Below, one piece after another: positions 32,833-41,817 of a stretch of DNA of 64,000 bases. The stretch is taken from positions 3,167 through 67,166 of the forward strand of contig NZ_QSTA01000010.1 in the NCBI RefSeq assembly GCF_003438075.1, given 5' to 3'. This DNA comes from Eubacterium sp. OM08-24 (lineage in GTDB: Bacteria; Bacillota; Clostridia; Oscillospirales; Acutalibacteraceae). The notes beneath the pieces are model-generated. The model saw nothing but the letters and a program-made list of their open reading frames with translations, was not told where the DNA came from and did no database searches. Both the position numbers and the translations under genes were made by a program. How positions within the stretch are numbered: position 1 is the first letter of the stretch; each line of letters opens with the position of its first letter.

Positions 32833-33600
32833 TTACTCAGCCACTTTCTTTGCCACGACGACCATTCTTCCGTTGTTACGGGAATACTCGCAAGTGGAAA
32901 GCGTAATCAATTTATCGCCATATTCTGCATTTACTCCTGTATCATAGATAGCAAGTTCCTTGCACTTGGCAATATACGCATTGAAATCATATGCCGTATC
33001 TGCATTGACAAAATCATAGTATCTGAAACTGTTTGGACTATCTGTATATACTTCTGTCTTAAAAGCAGCCACTACTTCGTATTTGCCTTTCTCAGTCAAC
33101 GTATCAAACTGAATGGTTTTGTGCTTTTTCCAAAAGGATTTATCGGCATACTTCATCAGTCCAGCGAACATCGAATTGTCGTTCATATGATGACCGTAGA
33201 TAACAAGGTTGTCTGACGGAGCGTCCACATCGCAGTTTTCCTGCACATACGGACAACCGTACACTGTATAACCTTTATCAAATCCGTGTCTTAGGTAGAA
33301 ATTCGGGTTATTCTTTGATTGCATAACCGGATAATTGATTTTGGTATCATCAACCTTTATCCAACCTACCATATCATTGTTCTGCATATACAATTCCTGA
33401 TAGTCAGGCAGAAAGTCCTTATCTTCGGAATAGGACATTGTATCTTGCGTATCATCTATTTCTTCAACGGTTTCAATTAGATTGTCGTAGAGTTTCGCCT
33501 GATTTTTGGAGTCGCAGTAGTCTTTAGCCAAGAATCCAATGCTCACAGCAAGCACAACGCTTAATAGCGATATAAACGCAATTCTTAATTTCATATTCAT
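32833..33600 (-). CDS. srtB: Class B sortase
   Basis: The 255 residues include an N-terminal membrane anchor (AFISLLSVVLAVSIGFLA), the NYPVMQSKNNPNFYLRH region, the histidine motif IYGHHM at about 134-139, and the catalytic TLSTCEYSRNNGR (C237, R241). Sortase B enzymes anchor proteins with NPxTG-like signals to the cell wall. The probable substrate is the adhesin at 54737-58987, which ends in TPKTG. Confidence 0.93.
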   Translation of the reverse strand: MNMKLRIAFISLLSVVLAVSIGFLAKDYCDSKNQAKLYDNLIETVEEIDDTQDTMSYSEDKDFLPDYQELYMQNNDMVGWIKVDDTKINYPVMQSKNNPNFYLRHGFDKGYTVYGCPYVQENCDVDAPSDNLVIYGHHMNDNSMFAGLMKYADKSFWKKHKTIQFDTLTEKGKYEVVAAFKTEVYTDSPNSFRYYDFVNADTAYDFNAYIAKCKELAIYDTGVNAEYGDKLITLSTCEYSRNNGRMVVVAKKVAE

Positions 33601-33612
33601 CGTTTTATACCT

Positions 33613-34014
33613 TTACCTTTCCATATCTTTTCTTTTAGGTGGAGTCAAATCTCTACAATATTCGGGATACCTGAGTTTGATACCCTCCATAAAGTAGGGA
33701 GCGTATCCGCAACAGAATAATTCCTCCGGTGTGAAAAGATTTTCTTTTCCCTCCTCCGTAAAACCGTTCCAAAGATTAAAGGCAAGGTGGCAGACCTTGA
33801 CTGTTCCACTGGTCTGCCAGCCACCATACATCCCCTCCGGCACAATGCAATCGTTCTTAAAATCAAACATTTTTCCGATATTCATTCTAGTTTCTTCTGA
33901 AATGCCAATCACATAGAAAAATGCCTGATGATAGCAGTCATTGTGCCTGCATTTTTCGAGATTTTCAAAGACAAAATCTCTGTGTTCTTTGTTTCTGAAT
34001 TGAATTTTAGCCAT
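33613..34014 (-). CDS. DUF6075-like conserved ICE protein
   Basis: The ATG at 34014 (MAKIQFRNKEHRDFVF) follows AAGGAGG, giving 133 residues. It is a soluble protein rich in aromatic residues and cysteines (KCRHNDCYHQAFFYVIGIS; FTPEELFCCGYAPYF; LRYPEYCRDLTPP). The family is common on Tn1549-like elements next to virB4, and its function is unknown. It overlaps no neighbour but is spaced as part of the conjugation operon. Confidence 0.7.
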   Translation of the reverse strand: MAKIQFRNKEHRDFVFENLEKCRHNDCYHQAFFYVIGISEETRMNIGKMFDFKNDCIVPEGMYGGWQTSGTVKVCHLAFNLWNGFTEEGKENLFTPEELFCCGYAPYFMEGIKLRYPEYCRDLTPPKRKDMER

Positions 34015-34027
34015 AGAAAACACCTCC

Positions 34028-36361
34028 TTATAAGCCTTCACCAGGCTTCGTCGTCATCAAGCGGTACAACTTCGTATTCTTCGGGAACTTGTTTGCAAAC
34101 GGTACAAGAGAACTGCCCACCTTGATAAGTCCGTGTCCTGCGTCAACATTTGTGATATACGAAAGCTGAAGGTCGGAGATATTCAGAAGTTTTGCAAGTT
34201 CCAGTCTGTCGGTAGAAGCCTGATTGAGCATAATGATAAACTCGCTGTTTGCAAGCATTGTTCTTGCAGTATGGCTCTGCAAAAGGTCGTCCACATTCTG
34301 AGTGATACCGGTTGCGTATGCACCGTACTTTCTTACACGCTTCCAGAGTGTAAAGAGGAAGTTTGCAGAATACTCGTGCTGGAACAAAAGGTAAATCTCA
34401 TCAATGAAGATAAAGGTATGCTTACCCTTTGCTCGGTTCTGTGTGATTCGGTTCAAAATACTATCGAGGACGACAAGCATACCGATTGGCATAAGCTGCT
34501 TACCGAGGTCGAGAATGTCATAACAGATAAGTCGATTGTGAGTATCTACATTTGTCTGCTTAGCAAATGTGTTCAGCGAACCGTGAGTAAACAACTCAAT
34601 AGCAAGAGCGATTTCCTTTGCTTCCGGCTCATCCTGTTTGAGAAGTTCATCTCTGAAATCCTGCAAGGTCGGAACCTGACCGGTATAATCGTTCTGCTGA
34701 TAGGTGCGGTAAACGCTTGCAGTACAACGGTCAATGATGGACTTCTGCTTTGCTCCGAGATTTGTACCGCCGATAAGCTGTTCGCAAAGGGACATAATAA
34801 ACTCGGATTTCAAGATAACAGGATTTGCTCCGTCGCCATAGTCCTTGTTCATATCCATTGCATTGATATGGTTATTCGATGTTGCGGAGATATTGATAAT
34901 CTCTCCACCAAGTGCATTTACAAGATGGGAATACTCCCTCTCAGGGTCGATGATGATTACATCAGCATCGGAAGAAAGAATAATATTTTCAATCTCTCCC
35001 TTAGCCGCAAAGGACTTACCGCCACCGGATACACCGAGGATAAAGGAATTACCGTTAAGAAGCTGTTTTCGGTCGGCAATTATCATATTTTTGCTGATAA
35101 CATTCTGACCGTAATAAATACCATTTTCGTGATAAATATCCTGAACCCTGAACGGAATAAACACTGCAAGGCTTTCGGTGGTAAGGGTTCTGAAGGTGTC
35201 AATCTTCCTTGTCCCGTATGGCATAACGGTATTGAGTCCGTCCATCTGCTGAAATTTAAGAACTGCAAACTGACAAAGATGTTTTCTCGCTGTTGTAAGC
35301 AACGCTTCCGTATCGTTATCCAGCTGTTCTTTGGTATCTGCGGTATGCACCATCGTAAGCACTGCGAACATCATTCTCTGGTCACGGGTGGTAAGGTCAT
35401 CAAGGAACTCTTTCATTTCCTTCTTCTGCTGTTCCATATCATAAGGAACGGTTGCCGAAAAGTTGTTGTTCATATTCTGCTTTCTCTGCCAGTTCGTGAT
35501 GTTGGTTTCTACACCGAGCAATCTGTTCTCGGCTTCTCTGACTGCTTCATCGGTAGGAACAGGTACAATATCAATGGACATCATCAGATTTCGGTTCATA
35601 TCCGTAAGTTCTGCCACCATACTGTCCTTGATATAGGACGCATATTCACGAAGAAAGATAACCCTGCCATAACGGTTGCCGATTTTGAAATAATCACTTT
35701 CAAATTCTAAAGAGTCCGGGCAGATATAGTCCTTAAAATCGTGCCCTTTCTTTCGGGTTTCCTTAATATCAAAATGATATGAAGTTTCTTCCCCCACACG
35801 GAAGAAGTCGTGAATAATGCGAAGTCGCTCATCTGTTTCAAGCTCCACACACTTACTGCCAAGTCGTGAAAAGTGTGAAATCAAATCCGCACCTACACGG
35901 GCAAAATAAGTTCTTGCGTCGTCCACATTCTTTTTGTTGATGGAGATGGTCACATACTTATCCTGCACCGTTGAATTTGCTCCCGTCGCCTTATCAAGAA
36001 GCATTTTATTGTATTCCTCTCGATACTCATCAAGTTCATCTCCGGTTTCAGGAATAAGGATTGTTTTCTCAAAGTCCAAACGGTTCAGTCGTCTGTTGTT
36101 GATAGTGAGCTTTGTTGTTGCTCCACTGTCAAGAGAGTTAAGCAGTTCCGAATACTCAAGGAACATTGCTTCCTTATCTTCTCGACTGGCAACCGCATAG
36201 TTAATATCCGTAAACTTAAAAGATTTGGAATACTTATCTTTGCCCACTCTAAAGACACCGTCGTCATAGATGGCAGTAACCGGAATACAGTCCTGCACAC
36301 CCTTCGGCACAACGAATTTTTCCTTATCCTGCTTAAAGATGTTATTTAATGTCTTAATCAT
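34028..36361 (-). CDS. virB4: VirB4/TraE-family conjugation ATPase
   Basis: The ATG at 36361 (MIKTLNNIFKQDK) overlaps the end of prgI by 8 nt and is preferred over the one at 36394. The protein has 777 residues with Walker A LGVSGGGKSFAAKGE and Walker B HTFIFIDEIYLLFQHE, the hallmarks of VirB4. It powers assembly of the type IV secretion channel at the membrane. A 525-residue antisense open frame across it is an artefact. Confidence 0.93.
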   Translation of the reverse strand: MIKTLNNIFKQDKEKFVVPKGVQDCIPVTAIYDDGVFRVGKDKYSKSFKFTDINYAVASREDKEAMFLEYSELLNSLDSGATTKLTINNRRLNRLDFEKTILIPETGDELDEYREEYNKMLLDKATGANSTVQDKYVTISINKKNVDDARTYFARVGADLISHFSRLGSKCVELETDERLRIIHDFFRVGEETSYHFDIKETRKKGHDFKDYICPDSLEFESDYFKIGNRYGRVIFLREYASYIKDSMVAELTDMNRNLMMSIDIVPVPTDEAVREAENRLLGVETNITNWQRKQNMNNNFSATVPYDMEQQKKEMKEFLDDLTTRDQRMMFAVLTMVHTADTKEQLDNDTEALLTTARKHLCQFAVLKFQQMDGLNTVMPYGTRKIDTFRTLTTESLAVFIPFRVQDIYHENGIYYGQNVISKNMIIADRKQLLNGNSFILGVSGGGKSFAAKGEIENIILSSDADVIIIDPEREYSHLVNALGGEIINISATSNNHINAMDMNKDYGDGANPVILKSEFIMSLCEQLIGGTNLGAKQKSIIDRCTASVYRTYQQNDYTGQVPTLQDFRDELLKQDEPEAKEIALAIELFTHGSLNTFAKQTNVDTHNRLICYDILDLGKQLMPIGMLVVLDSILNRITQNRAKGKHTFIFIDEIYLLFQHEYSANFLFTLWKRVRKYGAYATGITQNVDDLLQSHTARTMLANSEFIIMLNQASTDRLELAKLLNISDLQLSYITNVDAGHGLIKVGSSLVPFANKFPKNTKLYRLMTTKPGEGL

Positions 36362-36719
36362 TATTTTTGTAAGCCTCCTTTGTCTTTTTCTCAATGCTCG
36401 GTTTCATCAACTCTAAATAGGTGTTTGTAGAGTGAAATACCAATTTCTTGGGCATAAGAAATTCGGACTTAATCCACGCCCAGATAAATTTCTCCGCTGT
36501 CATTCCGTTGTATTTCACAAATCCGAGAGCCGCAAACGGTGCTGCTCCCAAAATACACACCCACGATACTGTTTCTGTTCCAAGATGCGGTTTGAGCAAA
36601 AAGTACAATCCTACTGCCACACCACACGCAAGGACAGAAAAAATGAACTGTCTTAGCGACAGTCCGAAAAACATTGATTCTGTGTAATTTCGTATTTCTC
36701 TGTTAATTTTTACTTCCAT
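36354..36719 (-). CDS. prgI: PrgI-family membrane protein (VirB3-like)
   Basis: The ATG at 36719 (MEVKINREIRNYTESMFFGLSLRQ) follows AAAGGA, giving 121 residues. It has two membrane helices (FIFSVLACGVAVGLYFLL and a following VSWVCILGAAPFAALGFV) and the conserved NREIRNYTESMFFGLSLRQ start. PrgI/TcpE proteins pair with VirB4. In related elements it directly follows virB6; here the nucleotidyltransferase gene intervenes. Confidence 0.88.
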   Translation of the reverse strand: MEVKINREIRNYTESMFFGLSLRQFIFSVLACGVAVGLYFLLKPHLGTETVSWVCILGAAPFAALGFVKYNGMTAEKFIWAWIKSEFLMPKKLVFHSTNTYLELMKPSIEKKTKEAYKNND

Positions 36720-36743
36720 TAGAAATTCCTTTCTATGACAAAT

Positions 36744-36771
36744 AAAAAAGCACCGCCATAACTGACAGTGC
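36744..36771 (-). terminator. Terminator inside the conjugation operon
   Basis: On the minus strand GCACTG pairs with CGGTGC (one G-U pair) and is followed by TTTTTT (36744-36749). It lies directly after the nucleotidyltransferase gene and before prgI, so it should stop that gene's transcript. Confidence 0.7.
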
Positions 36772-36787
36772 CACATCGTTTTGTGCA

Positions 36788-37501
36788 TTACCAAGGATTT
36801 AGATAAGTAAGTCCTCTTGGTAAATTATCTTCTTCATCTTCTAAACTTTGCTGTATGTGATTATAAACATTATGAATACTTTCTAAATACAGAATAAAGG
36901 ACTTTTTGTTCGTATCCCTATTGCGATTTTTTAACTTGATATACTCATCACGAACACAATTCCATCCCTGCTCATATTCAAGTATTTCCTGAAGTTTGCA
37001 GTCTGCATTTTGTGATAAGACTCTATCTTCAAATGAATAACGATTGTTTTTCTTCCAATTCTTGATATATCTATACCCATTGTCCAAGTCGTCATCATCT
37101 AAATAATAAATTATCGCAAAATCACAACTTCTGATAATCTTGGAATGTTTTTTGTCAACAACCTTTATGGTAATAGAAGAAGTAGAATCTTCAGGTTCTC
37201 CGTACTTTGTACCTTTGAGCGACTTGGAAAAAGCTCGCATAAACTGTTCTTTCAGTTTTTTGGGATTGTCCCATAAATCGCTCTTTTGCAAAATTAGATT
37301 GTAGTCAAAATCATACCCTCTGTTGCCATCTTTTATCTTAGTGACGAGGTGTCGATTTGCACTTCCAATCAATTTGAATTGAAAAGTCGTATCATATTCG
37401 GTTTTCATTATTTTTTGAACCTTTTTTATGATACTTTCAATTTCCTCTTTATAAGGCTTGTATTCTGCTTTGCTGACGTATTCGTACATATACTTGACCA
37501 T
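36788..37501 (-). CDS. Polymerase-beta-fold nucleotidyltransferase, cargo gene in the conjugation operon
   Basis: The 237 residues contain a nucleotidyltransferase core. G-S at 46-47 (KLIGSANRHL), D64-x-D66 (GYDFDYNLILQ) and a third acid D127 (IRSCDFAIIYY) match the GS-DxD-D pattern of the polymerase-beta/CD-NTase superfamily. The C-terminal 90 residues are helical and charged. A start at the second ATG (37489) is also possible. It has its own consensus promoter (37551-37578) and its own terminator (36744-36771), and sits between virB6 and prgI, which are normally adjacent. That makes it independent cargo. The product and substrate are unknown; no CD-NTase effector gene is next to it. Confidence 0.75.
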   Translation of the reverse strand: MVKYMYEYVSKAEYKPYKEEIESIIKKVQKIMKTEYDTTFQFKLIGSANRHLVTKIKDGNRGYDFDYNLILQKSDLWDNPKKLKEQFMRAFSKSLKGTKYGEPEDSTSSITIKVVDKKHSKIIRSCDFAIIYYLDDDDLDNGYRYIKNWKKNNRYSFEDRVLSQNADCKLQEILEYEQGWNCVRDEYIKLKNRNRDTNKKSFILYLESIHNVYNHIQQSLEDEEDNLPRGLTYLNPW

Positions 37502-37550
37502 CCTATCTTTACTTCCTCAATCCGACCATTTAGCAAAGCTAAATCATTAC

Positions 37551-37578
37551 AGTATATCACGATTTTTTCACTTGTCAA
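37551..37578 (-). promoter_or_regulatory. Consensus promoter of the nucleotidyltransferase gene
   Basis: On the minus strand TTGACA (37573-37578), a 16-bp spacer and TATACT (37551-37556) precede the gene by about 50 nt. A small hairpin, TTTAGC-TTT-GCTAAA, lies in the leader. A strong promoter here within the conjugation operon is unexpected. Confidence 0.8.
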
Positions 37579-37602
37579 TTATTTTTATTTGTTTTTGTGT
37601 TT

Positions 37603-37625
37603 TTCAGGCAAGAATTTTGCCTGAA
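37603..37625. other. Hairpin between virB6 and the nucleotidyltransferase promoter
   Basis: TTCAGGCAA pairs exactly with TTGCCTGAA (9-bp stem, 5-nt loop). On the minus strand no T-run follows, so it is not a standard terminator. It could protect the 3' end of the virB6 transcript or mark the left border of the inserted gene. Confidence 0.6.
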
Positions 37626-37646
37626 GATTTGTTCCAAAAACCTCCG

Positions 37647-38483
37647 TTATAAGCCCATCATTTCTCTGATAATACGGTCACTCATCTTTACTGCACCGAC
37701 AAGAACAAGCATATTAAATACAAGTTCTCCGATATATGACCATACCTGTGTGACTGCCGCAGCGTCCGGGTTTACTGCCGGCGGACTTGACGCAAACAGT
37801 GAGAAGATTATGCAGGCAAGCACAATAACTGCACCTTCAAGCAGTACCGCACAGTAACTTTTAATAAAACTCTTGCCCACATTCTGCGTTGGTTCTCCGG
37901 CAAAGGTAGATAGCGGTATCGGTGCTAATGCCGTATACATATACAGTTTGAAAAATCTGCCGTAAACCGTCATTATCAGAATGAATGACAACACCGTAAT
38001 AAAAAGACCGCCTATCAGAGTCACTGCCCATAGCGGAATACTTTCAAAGAATCCGCAGTCCTCAATGGTTGTTACCATTTCGGATGGGAGCGTCGTTTGA
38101 TTCGGAGTTCCAAATCCCGATGATGTCATAATGGTTGAAATGATACCTTGAACGATATTGAATAAAGCAAGCATAAGCTCCATACCGTAGGTTATGACAC
38201 CTTTGGCAATGGCAAAGCGAACAAACAATTTCAGTGCGTGCTCCGGCTTTTTCACATTGGTAAAGCTTCCGCAGGTACGGACAACTCCCACCACAAAGAA
38301 CAGCACTAATAGTGCAAGCCCGATTGCCTGAACTGCTCCGTTAATAGTTACCATCACATTCCATATGCTTCCGCCTTTGAAATCCTGCGGTGTTGTGGTT
38401 AAAAGCCGCCATATCTCGCTTAATTTATCGTTCCAAGTTTCAAGAGCGTTTTCGAGGTTTTGAACTACCCAGTTATCGCTCAT
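37647..38483 (-). CDS. virB6: VirB6/TrbL-like polytopic membrane protein
   Basis: The 278-residue protein has several transmembrane helices: AVQAIGLALLVLFFVVGVVR, the MLALFNIVQGIIST region, LWAVTLIGGLFITVLSFILIM, and two nearer the end. The YGRFFKLYMYTALAPIPLSTFAGE segment is characteristic of TrbL/VirB6 in Gram-positive systems. It would form part of the inner-membrane channel. It starts after AAGGAGGTG and follows the Maff2-like gene. Confidence 0.87.
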   Translation of the reverse strand: MSDNWVVQNLENALETWNDKLSEIWRLLTTTPQDFKGGSIWNVMVTINGAVQAIGLALLVLFFVVGVVRTCGSFTNVKKPEHALKLFVRFAIAKGVITYGMELMLALFNIVQGIISTIMTSSGFGTPNQTTLPSEMVTTIEDCGFFESIPLWAVTLIGGLFITVLSFILIMTVYGRFFKLYMYTALAPIPLSTFAGEPTQNVGKSFIKSYCAVLLEGAVIVLACIIFSLFASSPPAVNPDAAAVTQVWSYIGELVFNMLVLVGAVKMSDRIIREMMGL

Positions 38484-38508
38484 TCATTCGCACCTCCTTG
38501 TAAAAATA

Positions 38509-38536
38509 GGGCATACCCGTTTTAGCGAGTATGCCC
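38509..38536 (-). other. Hairpin with T-run between the Maff2-like gene and virB6
   Basis: GGGCATAC (38509-38516) pairs exactly with GTATGCCC (38529-38536), and on the minus strand TATTTTTAC follows, directly before the virB6 ribosome-binding site. It could be a partial terminator that keeps the upstream pilin-like protein more abundant than the rest. Confidence 0.65.
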
Positions 38537-38554
38537 CGTGATAACTGTTGCTTC

Positions 38555-38914
38555 TTAGCCTGTGATAAGAGTAAGGATTTCTTTTGCGAAAGTAATGATG
38601 ATACCTCCGGCAAGAGTAAGAAAACCGTTTGCTCTCTGGGACGGGTCGTGGGACTTCAAAGAAAGTCCGACCTGCACGATACCGAAGCCGAGCAGGATAA
38701 GTCCGATTGCACGGATAAGTCCGAAAATGAAATCGGACAGATTGTTTACTACCGTGATAGGGTCGTTCGCCGCAAATGCGGTTACACCTGTGCCGAGTAC
38801 AACGGTCATCGCCAATACTGCCACACAATAAGCACGATAGCCTTTCTTGACTTTTCCGGTCATCGGCAGTTTAGAAGTTGCTTTGTTTTCTGTGTTTTTC
38901 TTAAAAAATCTCAT
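38555..38914 (-). CDS. Maff2-family pilin-like protein (VirB2-like)
   Basis: The 119-residue protein has a cleavable-looking start (AVLAMTVVLGTGVTAFAAND), then two hydrophobic segments (SDFIFGLIRAIGLILLGFGIVQVGL and FLTLAGGIIITFAKEILTLI). This is the shape of VirB2-type pilins and of the Maff2 family carried by Tn1549-like elements. Its position just before virB6 fits a subunit of the conjugation channel. The hairpin downstream may raise its level relative to virB6. Confidence 0.78.
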   Translation of the reverse strand: MRFFKKNTENKATSKLPMTGKVKKGYRAYCVAVLAMTVVLGTGVTAFAANDPITVVNNLSDFIFGLIRAIGLILLGFGIVQVGLSLKSHDPSQRANGFLTLAGGIIITFAKEILTLITG

Positions 38915-38932
38915 TGTAATTTCCTCCTGTGA

Positions 38933-40723
38933 TTAAAAATTGTTATCTACTTCAAAATCCTCATCGGACAGAAGTTCATAAGTGGTTTCTCCGTAATTGC
39001 TTTCCTCAACCTCATCCGGGTCAATGGCAAGAACGGAAATAGATGAGTGCGGTATCGTCACTTCTCCGTGCTTGTACGGTTTCTCTTTTCCGTCTGTGGT
39101 CAATGCCACATTCGGGGGCTTCAAGATGTCGTACTTAAAATCCATAATCGGTCGCTCCCCTCGGATAAATAAAATCGCATATTGGTTACCCAGCATACGC
39201 ACTTCATCCGGAGTGAGAAGCTCACGACCGCTTATCTGATAATTGGTGGAGTAGTTACCGCTTCGCCCGGAACTCTTACCGTAAGTGTTCGTGTCGATGG
39301 TTTCCTTACCAAGCAGCTCCGACACATATTTGTGTGTGCTTTGCTCGTTGCCGCCAAGATACAGAAATTCATCGCAGTTGCCCACGATACTTTCCCATTG
39401 CTTTTCAAACAAGGCTTTAAGCTGTGCCAAGTTCTGTAAGATGATACTGACCGACACACCTCTGGAACGCATTACCGAAAGTATCTTGTCAAAGTCATCC
39501 GGCAAAGAAACATTGGCAAATTCGTCCATCAGAAAATGAACGGGAACGGGAAGCGAACCCCCGTGGATATGGTCGGCGGCATAGAATAACTGCTGAAACA
39601 GTTGAGTATATAAAATCGACACCAGAAAATTAAAACTGGAGTCGTTATCGGGTATCAGGGCAAACAAGGCGACTTTTTTCTCGCCCATAGAGGGCAGGTC
39701 TAACTCGTCTGCCGAAGTTAAAGAAGCAAGACTTTCAAGATTGAATTTCTCAAGCCTTGCGGCAAGCGTTATCTGAATGGATTTCAACGTCTTTGCCGAA
39801 CCGGAATGATAGGAACGGTAATACTTTAGAGCAATATGGTCGGGATTGTTCATCTCAAGCTCGGCAAATAATTCATCGAGAGGAGATGGTCTTGTATCTT
39901 CCTCATCCTCAATCGAACCGGCTCTGAGCATTTCCATAACCATTGCAAAGTTCTGTTCTTCCTCCGGTGCTTCATAGCGTAAATAAAACACCAACGCCAA
40001 AAGAAGCATAGAAGCCGAGGTGTCCCAAAACGGGTCTTGGGACTGACTGCCCTTTGGTGTGGTGCTTTTGAATAAGTTAGTTACAAGTTTCTGCACATCG
40101 TTGTCGTTCTGAAGATACACAAAAGGATTGTAACAGTGGCTCTTTTCCATAGAGATAAGGTCAAGAACTCTGACCTCATATCCTTTTTTCTCAAGAAGTT
40201 TTCCCGTATCCCTCAAGATTTCGCCTTTCGGGTCAAGGATTACAAAAGAGGTATTGCACTGCATAAGGTTGGGCTTACAGTAAAATCTTGTTTTACCTGC
40301 ACCGGAACCGCCACATACCAGTGTATTCAGATTTCGTCTGTGCTTTTTCGCATTCAGTCCGATACGGACATTCTGCGTCATCAGCTTATTATCGGAGTAC
40401 GGAGACTGTCTGTACTTCTTATCCACGGCTCTTGCATTGCCCCATTTTGCAGAACCGTGTTCCTCCCGCCTGCGGTAGTTTCTCTGTGTGGAGAAATATA
40501 TCCCGATACCCATTCCATAGCACAAAAGCAAAATGAGGACAGTTTTCACGCTGTCCCCACAAACTTCTATATGAAACGGATTGTTAAATACATTCATCAG
40601 GCTCGGCAATATCTCCGGCAATCCGCCTTTAACTGACGGAGCTATGAGAAGTGCCAGCCACACAACCGGAACAATACCGATGACAGAAAGAATAATCGCA
40701 GACTGTCTTTCGTTATCTCGCAT
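38933..40723 (-). CDS. virD4: VirD4/TraG-family type IV coupling protein
   Basis: The 596 residues start with two membrane helices. Walker A is VCGGSGAGKTRFYCKPN, Walker B is PVHFLMDEFANVSLPD, and TraG/TcpA signatures follow (LYLGGNEQSTHKYVSELLG). The acidic C-terminal tail (EESNYGETTYELLSDEDFEVD) may bind the relaxosome. It delivers the relaxase-DNA complex to the channel. It overlaps the upstream small gene by 11 nt. Confidence 0.94.
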   Translation of the reverse strand: MRDNERQSAIILSVIGIVPVVWLALLIAPSVKGGLPEILPSLMNVFNNPFHIEVCGDSVKTVLILLLCYGMGIGIYFSTQRNYRRREEHGSAKWGNARAVDKKYRQSPYSDNKLMTQNVRIGLNAKKHRRNLNTLVCGGSGAGKTRFYCKPNLMQCNTSFVILDPKGEILRDTGKLLEKKGYEVRVLDLISMEKSHCYNPFVYLQNDNDVQKLVTNLFKSTTPKGSQSQDPFWDTSASMLLLALVFYLRYEAPEEEQNFAMVMEMLRAGSIEDEEDTRPSPLDELFAELEMNNPDHIALKYYRSYHSGSAKTLKSIQITLAARLEKFNLESLASLTSADELDLPSMGEKKVALFALIPDNDSSFNFLVSILYTQLFQQLFYAADHIHGGSLPVPVHFLMDEFANVSLPDDFDKILSVMRSRGVSVSIILQNLAQLKALFEKQWESIVGNCDEFLYLGGNEQSTHKYVSELLGKETIDTNTYGKSSGRSGNYSTNYQISGRELLTPDEVRMLGNQYAILFIRGERPIMDFKYDILKPPNVALTTDGKEKPYKHGEVTIPHSSISVLAIDPDEVEESNYGETTYELLSDEDFEVDNNF

Positions 40724-40916
40724 CGCCGGAGCGTTCCTTTTCGATAACCTTGAATTTTTTCTTTGGGGCAGTCCCGACCTTGATAATCAGATCGTCCACA
40801 GCATCGGTTGATTTCCCCTCGTTCATTAAATCTGTTTTCTCATCATTGAGAGAACGGATAACGATACCGTGTTCATAATCATCCAACGCTATATGGTAAA
40901 GTTCTTCTTTCGCCAT
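40713..40916 (-). CDS. Conserved small protein upstream of virD4
   Basis: The 67-residue protein (MAKEELYHIALDDYEHGIVI..) has no membrane segment or known motif. It overlaps virD4 and lies 11 nt after the ArdC-like gene. It looks like one of the short conserved proteins of Tn1549-type transfer operons. Function unknown. Confidence 0.6.
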   Translation of the reverse strand: MAKEELYHIALDDYEHGIVIRSLNDEKTDLMNEGKSTDAVDDLIIKVGTAPKKKFKVIEKERSGDAR

Positions 40917-40927
40917 ATCTGTACCTC

Positions 40928-41812
40928 TTATCTTTCATAATCTTTTGTGCGTGCCTGCTTTTTCTTATACAGTTCGTCTGATACACGGGAATGAATATCT
41001 GTCATCGCATTTCTCGTCTTGGAAAGTTCAAAACGAATGTCCTTCGGCTCTTTGTTAGTGAGCTTATCCGGAATACGGTTAATGGCAAAATTCTGTGTAT
41101 CAATACCGTACTTTTTGCAAAGCATATATCCGATACATACCGCCTGAAATCCCATATCGGAACGACTGTAACTGTCGCTGTTGATGGAAAGCTGTGCGTG
41201 CCCCAGTTCCTGTGCCACACACTGAGCAACCGCTACGCTGTCTCCCACATCACGCTTTACATACAAGGTTTGCTCCTCATTGTTATAGAACGCTGCCATA
41301 TTCGGATAGGGGAGGTCGTTTGTCGCTTCCACATTCACAGGCGAGGAATCAAGCATTGTGGTAATCAGTGCTTTCGGGTCACGATTAGCTGTCGGTGCAG
41401 GCGGTCGTTTCCCATTGGTCTGTGACACATCAAACACTTTCTTCACATTGTAGGAAATGCCTGTTGTACCGTCACGCTTTGCATATTCCACCGGTTCAAG
41501 AATGGAAATACTCTTAGCACCTTTTGTGATTTTAATGTTGTCTTTGCTCCAGTCATCAAAATCTTTAAGCTGTACCGCCTGCGGATACTGCTTGTAAATC
41601 AAAAGTGCGTTGACTGCCGAATATCTGTCAAGTCGGCTCTGCGTATCAAGGAACGCTTTGAATTTCTCCGGCGAAGATACAATTTCTTTCGCCGCTTCAT
41701 CCGCAAGCTGATACACACCGTCTTTCTCAGCTCGTTTCTTCTCAGCATATTCCTCTTTGGAAAGTCTCGGTCGCTGAGTGCCTGCTTTTGCAGGAGTAAA
41801 GTTTTCTGTCAT
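40928..41812 (-). CDS. ArdC-like protein with ssDNA-binding and metallopeptidase-like domains
   Basis: The 294 residues include an ArdC-type N-terminal domain (residues about 60-115; RYSAVNALLIYKQYPQAVQLKDF, KGAKSISILEPVEY). A peptidase-like part follows, in which the usual HExxH is reduced to QELGHAQ. ArdC proteins protect incoming single-stranded DNA and counter host restriction. It is encoded in the transfer operon between pcfB and virD4, so it could be made early in the recipient. Confidence 0.78.
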   Translation of the reverse strand: MTENFTPAKAGTQRPRLSKEEYAEKKRAEKDGVYQLADEAAKEIVSSPEKFKAFLDTQSRLDRYSAVNALLIYKQYPQAVQLKDFDDWSKDNIKITKGAKSISILEPVEYAKRDGTTGISYNVKKVFDVSQTNGKRPPAPTANRDPKALITTMLDSSPVNVEATNDLPYPNMAAFYNNEEQTLYVKRDVGDSVAVAQCVAQELGHAQLSINSDSYSRSDMGFQAVCIGYMLCKKYGIDTQNFAINRIPDKLTNKEPKDIRFELSKTRNAMTDIHSRVSDELYKKKQARTKDYER

Positions 41813-41817
41813 TGTAA

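Noticed and set aside
34133..35710. 525-codon plus-strand open frame
   Set aside because: It lies wholly antisense to virB4, has no ribosome-binding site, and its protein is Cys/Ile-rich without recognisable domains. It results from codon bias of the real gene.
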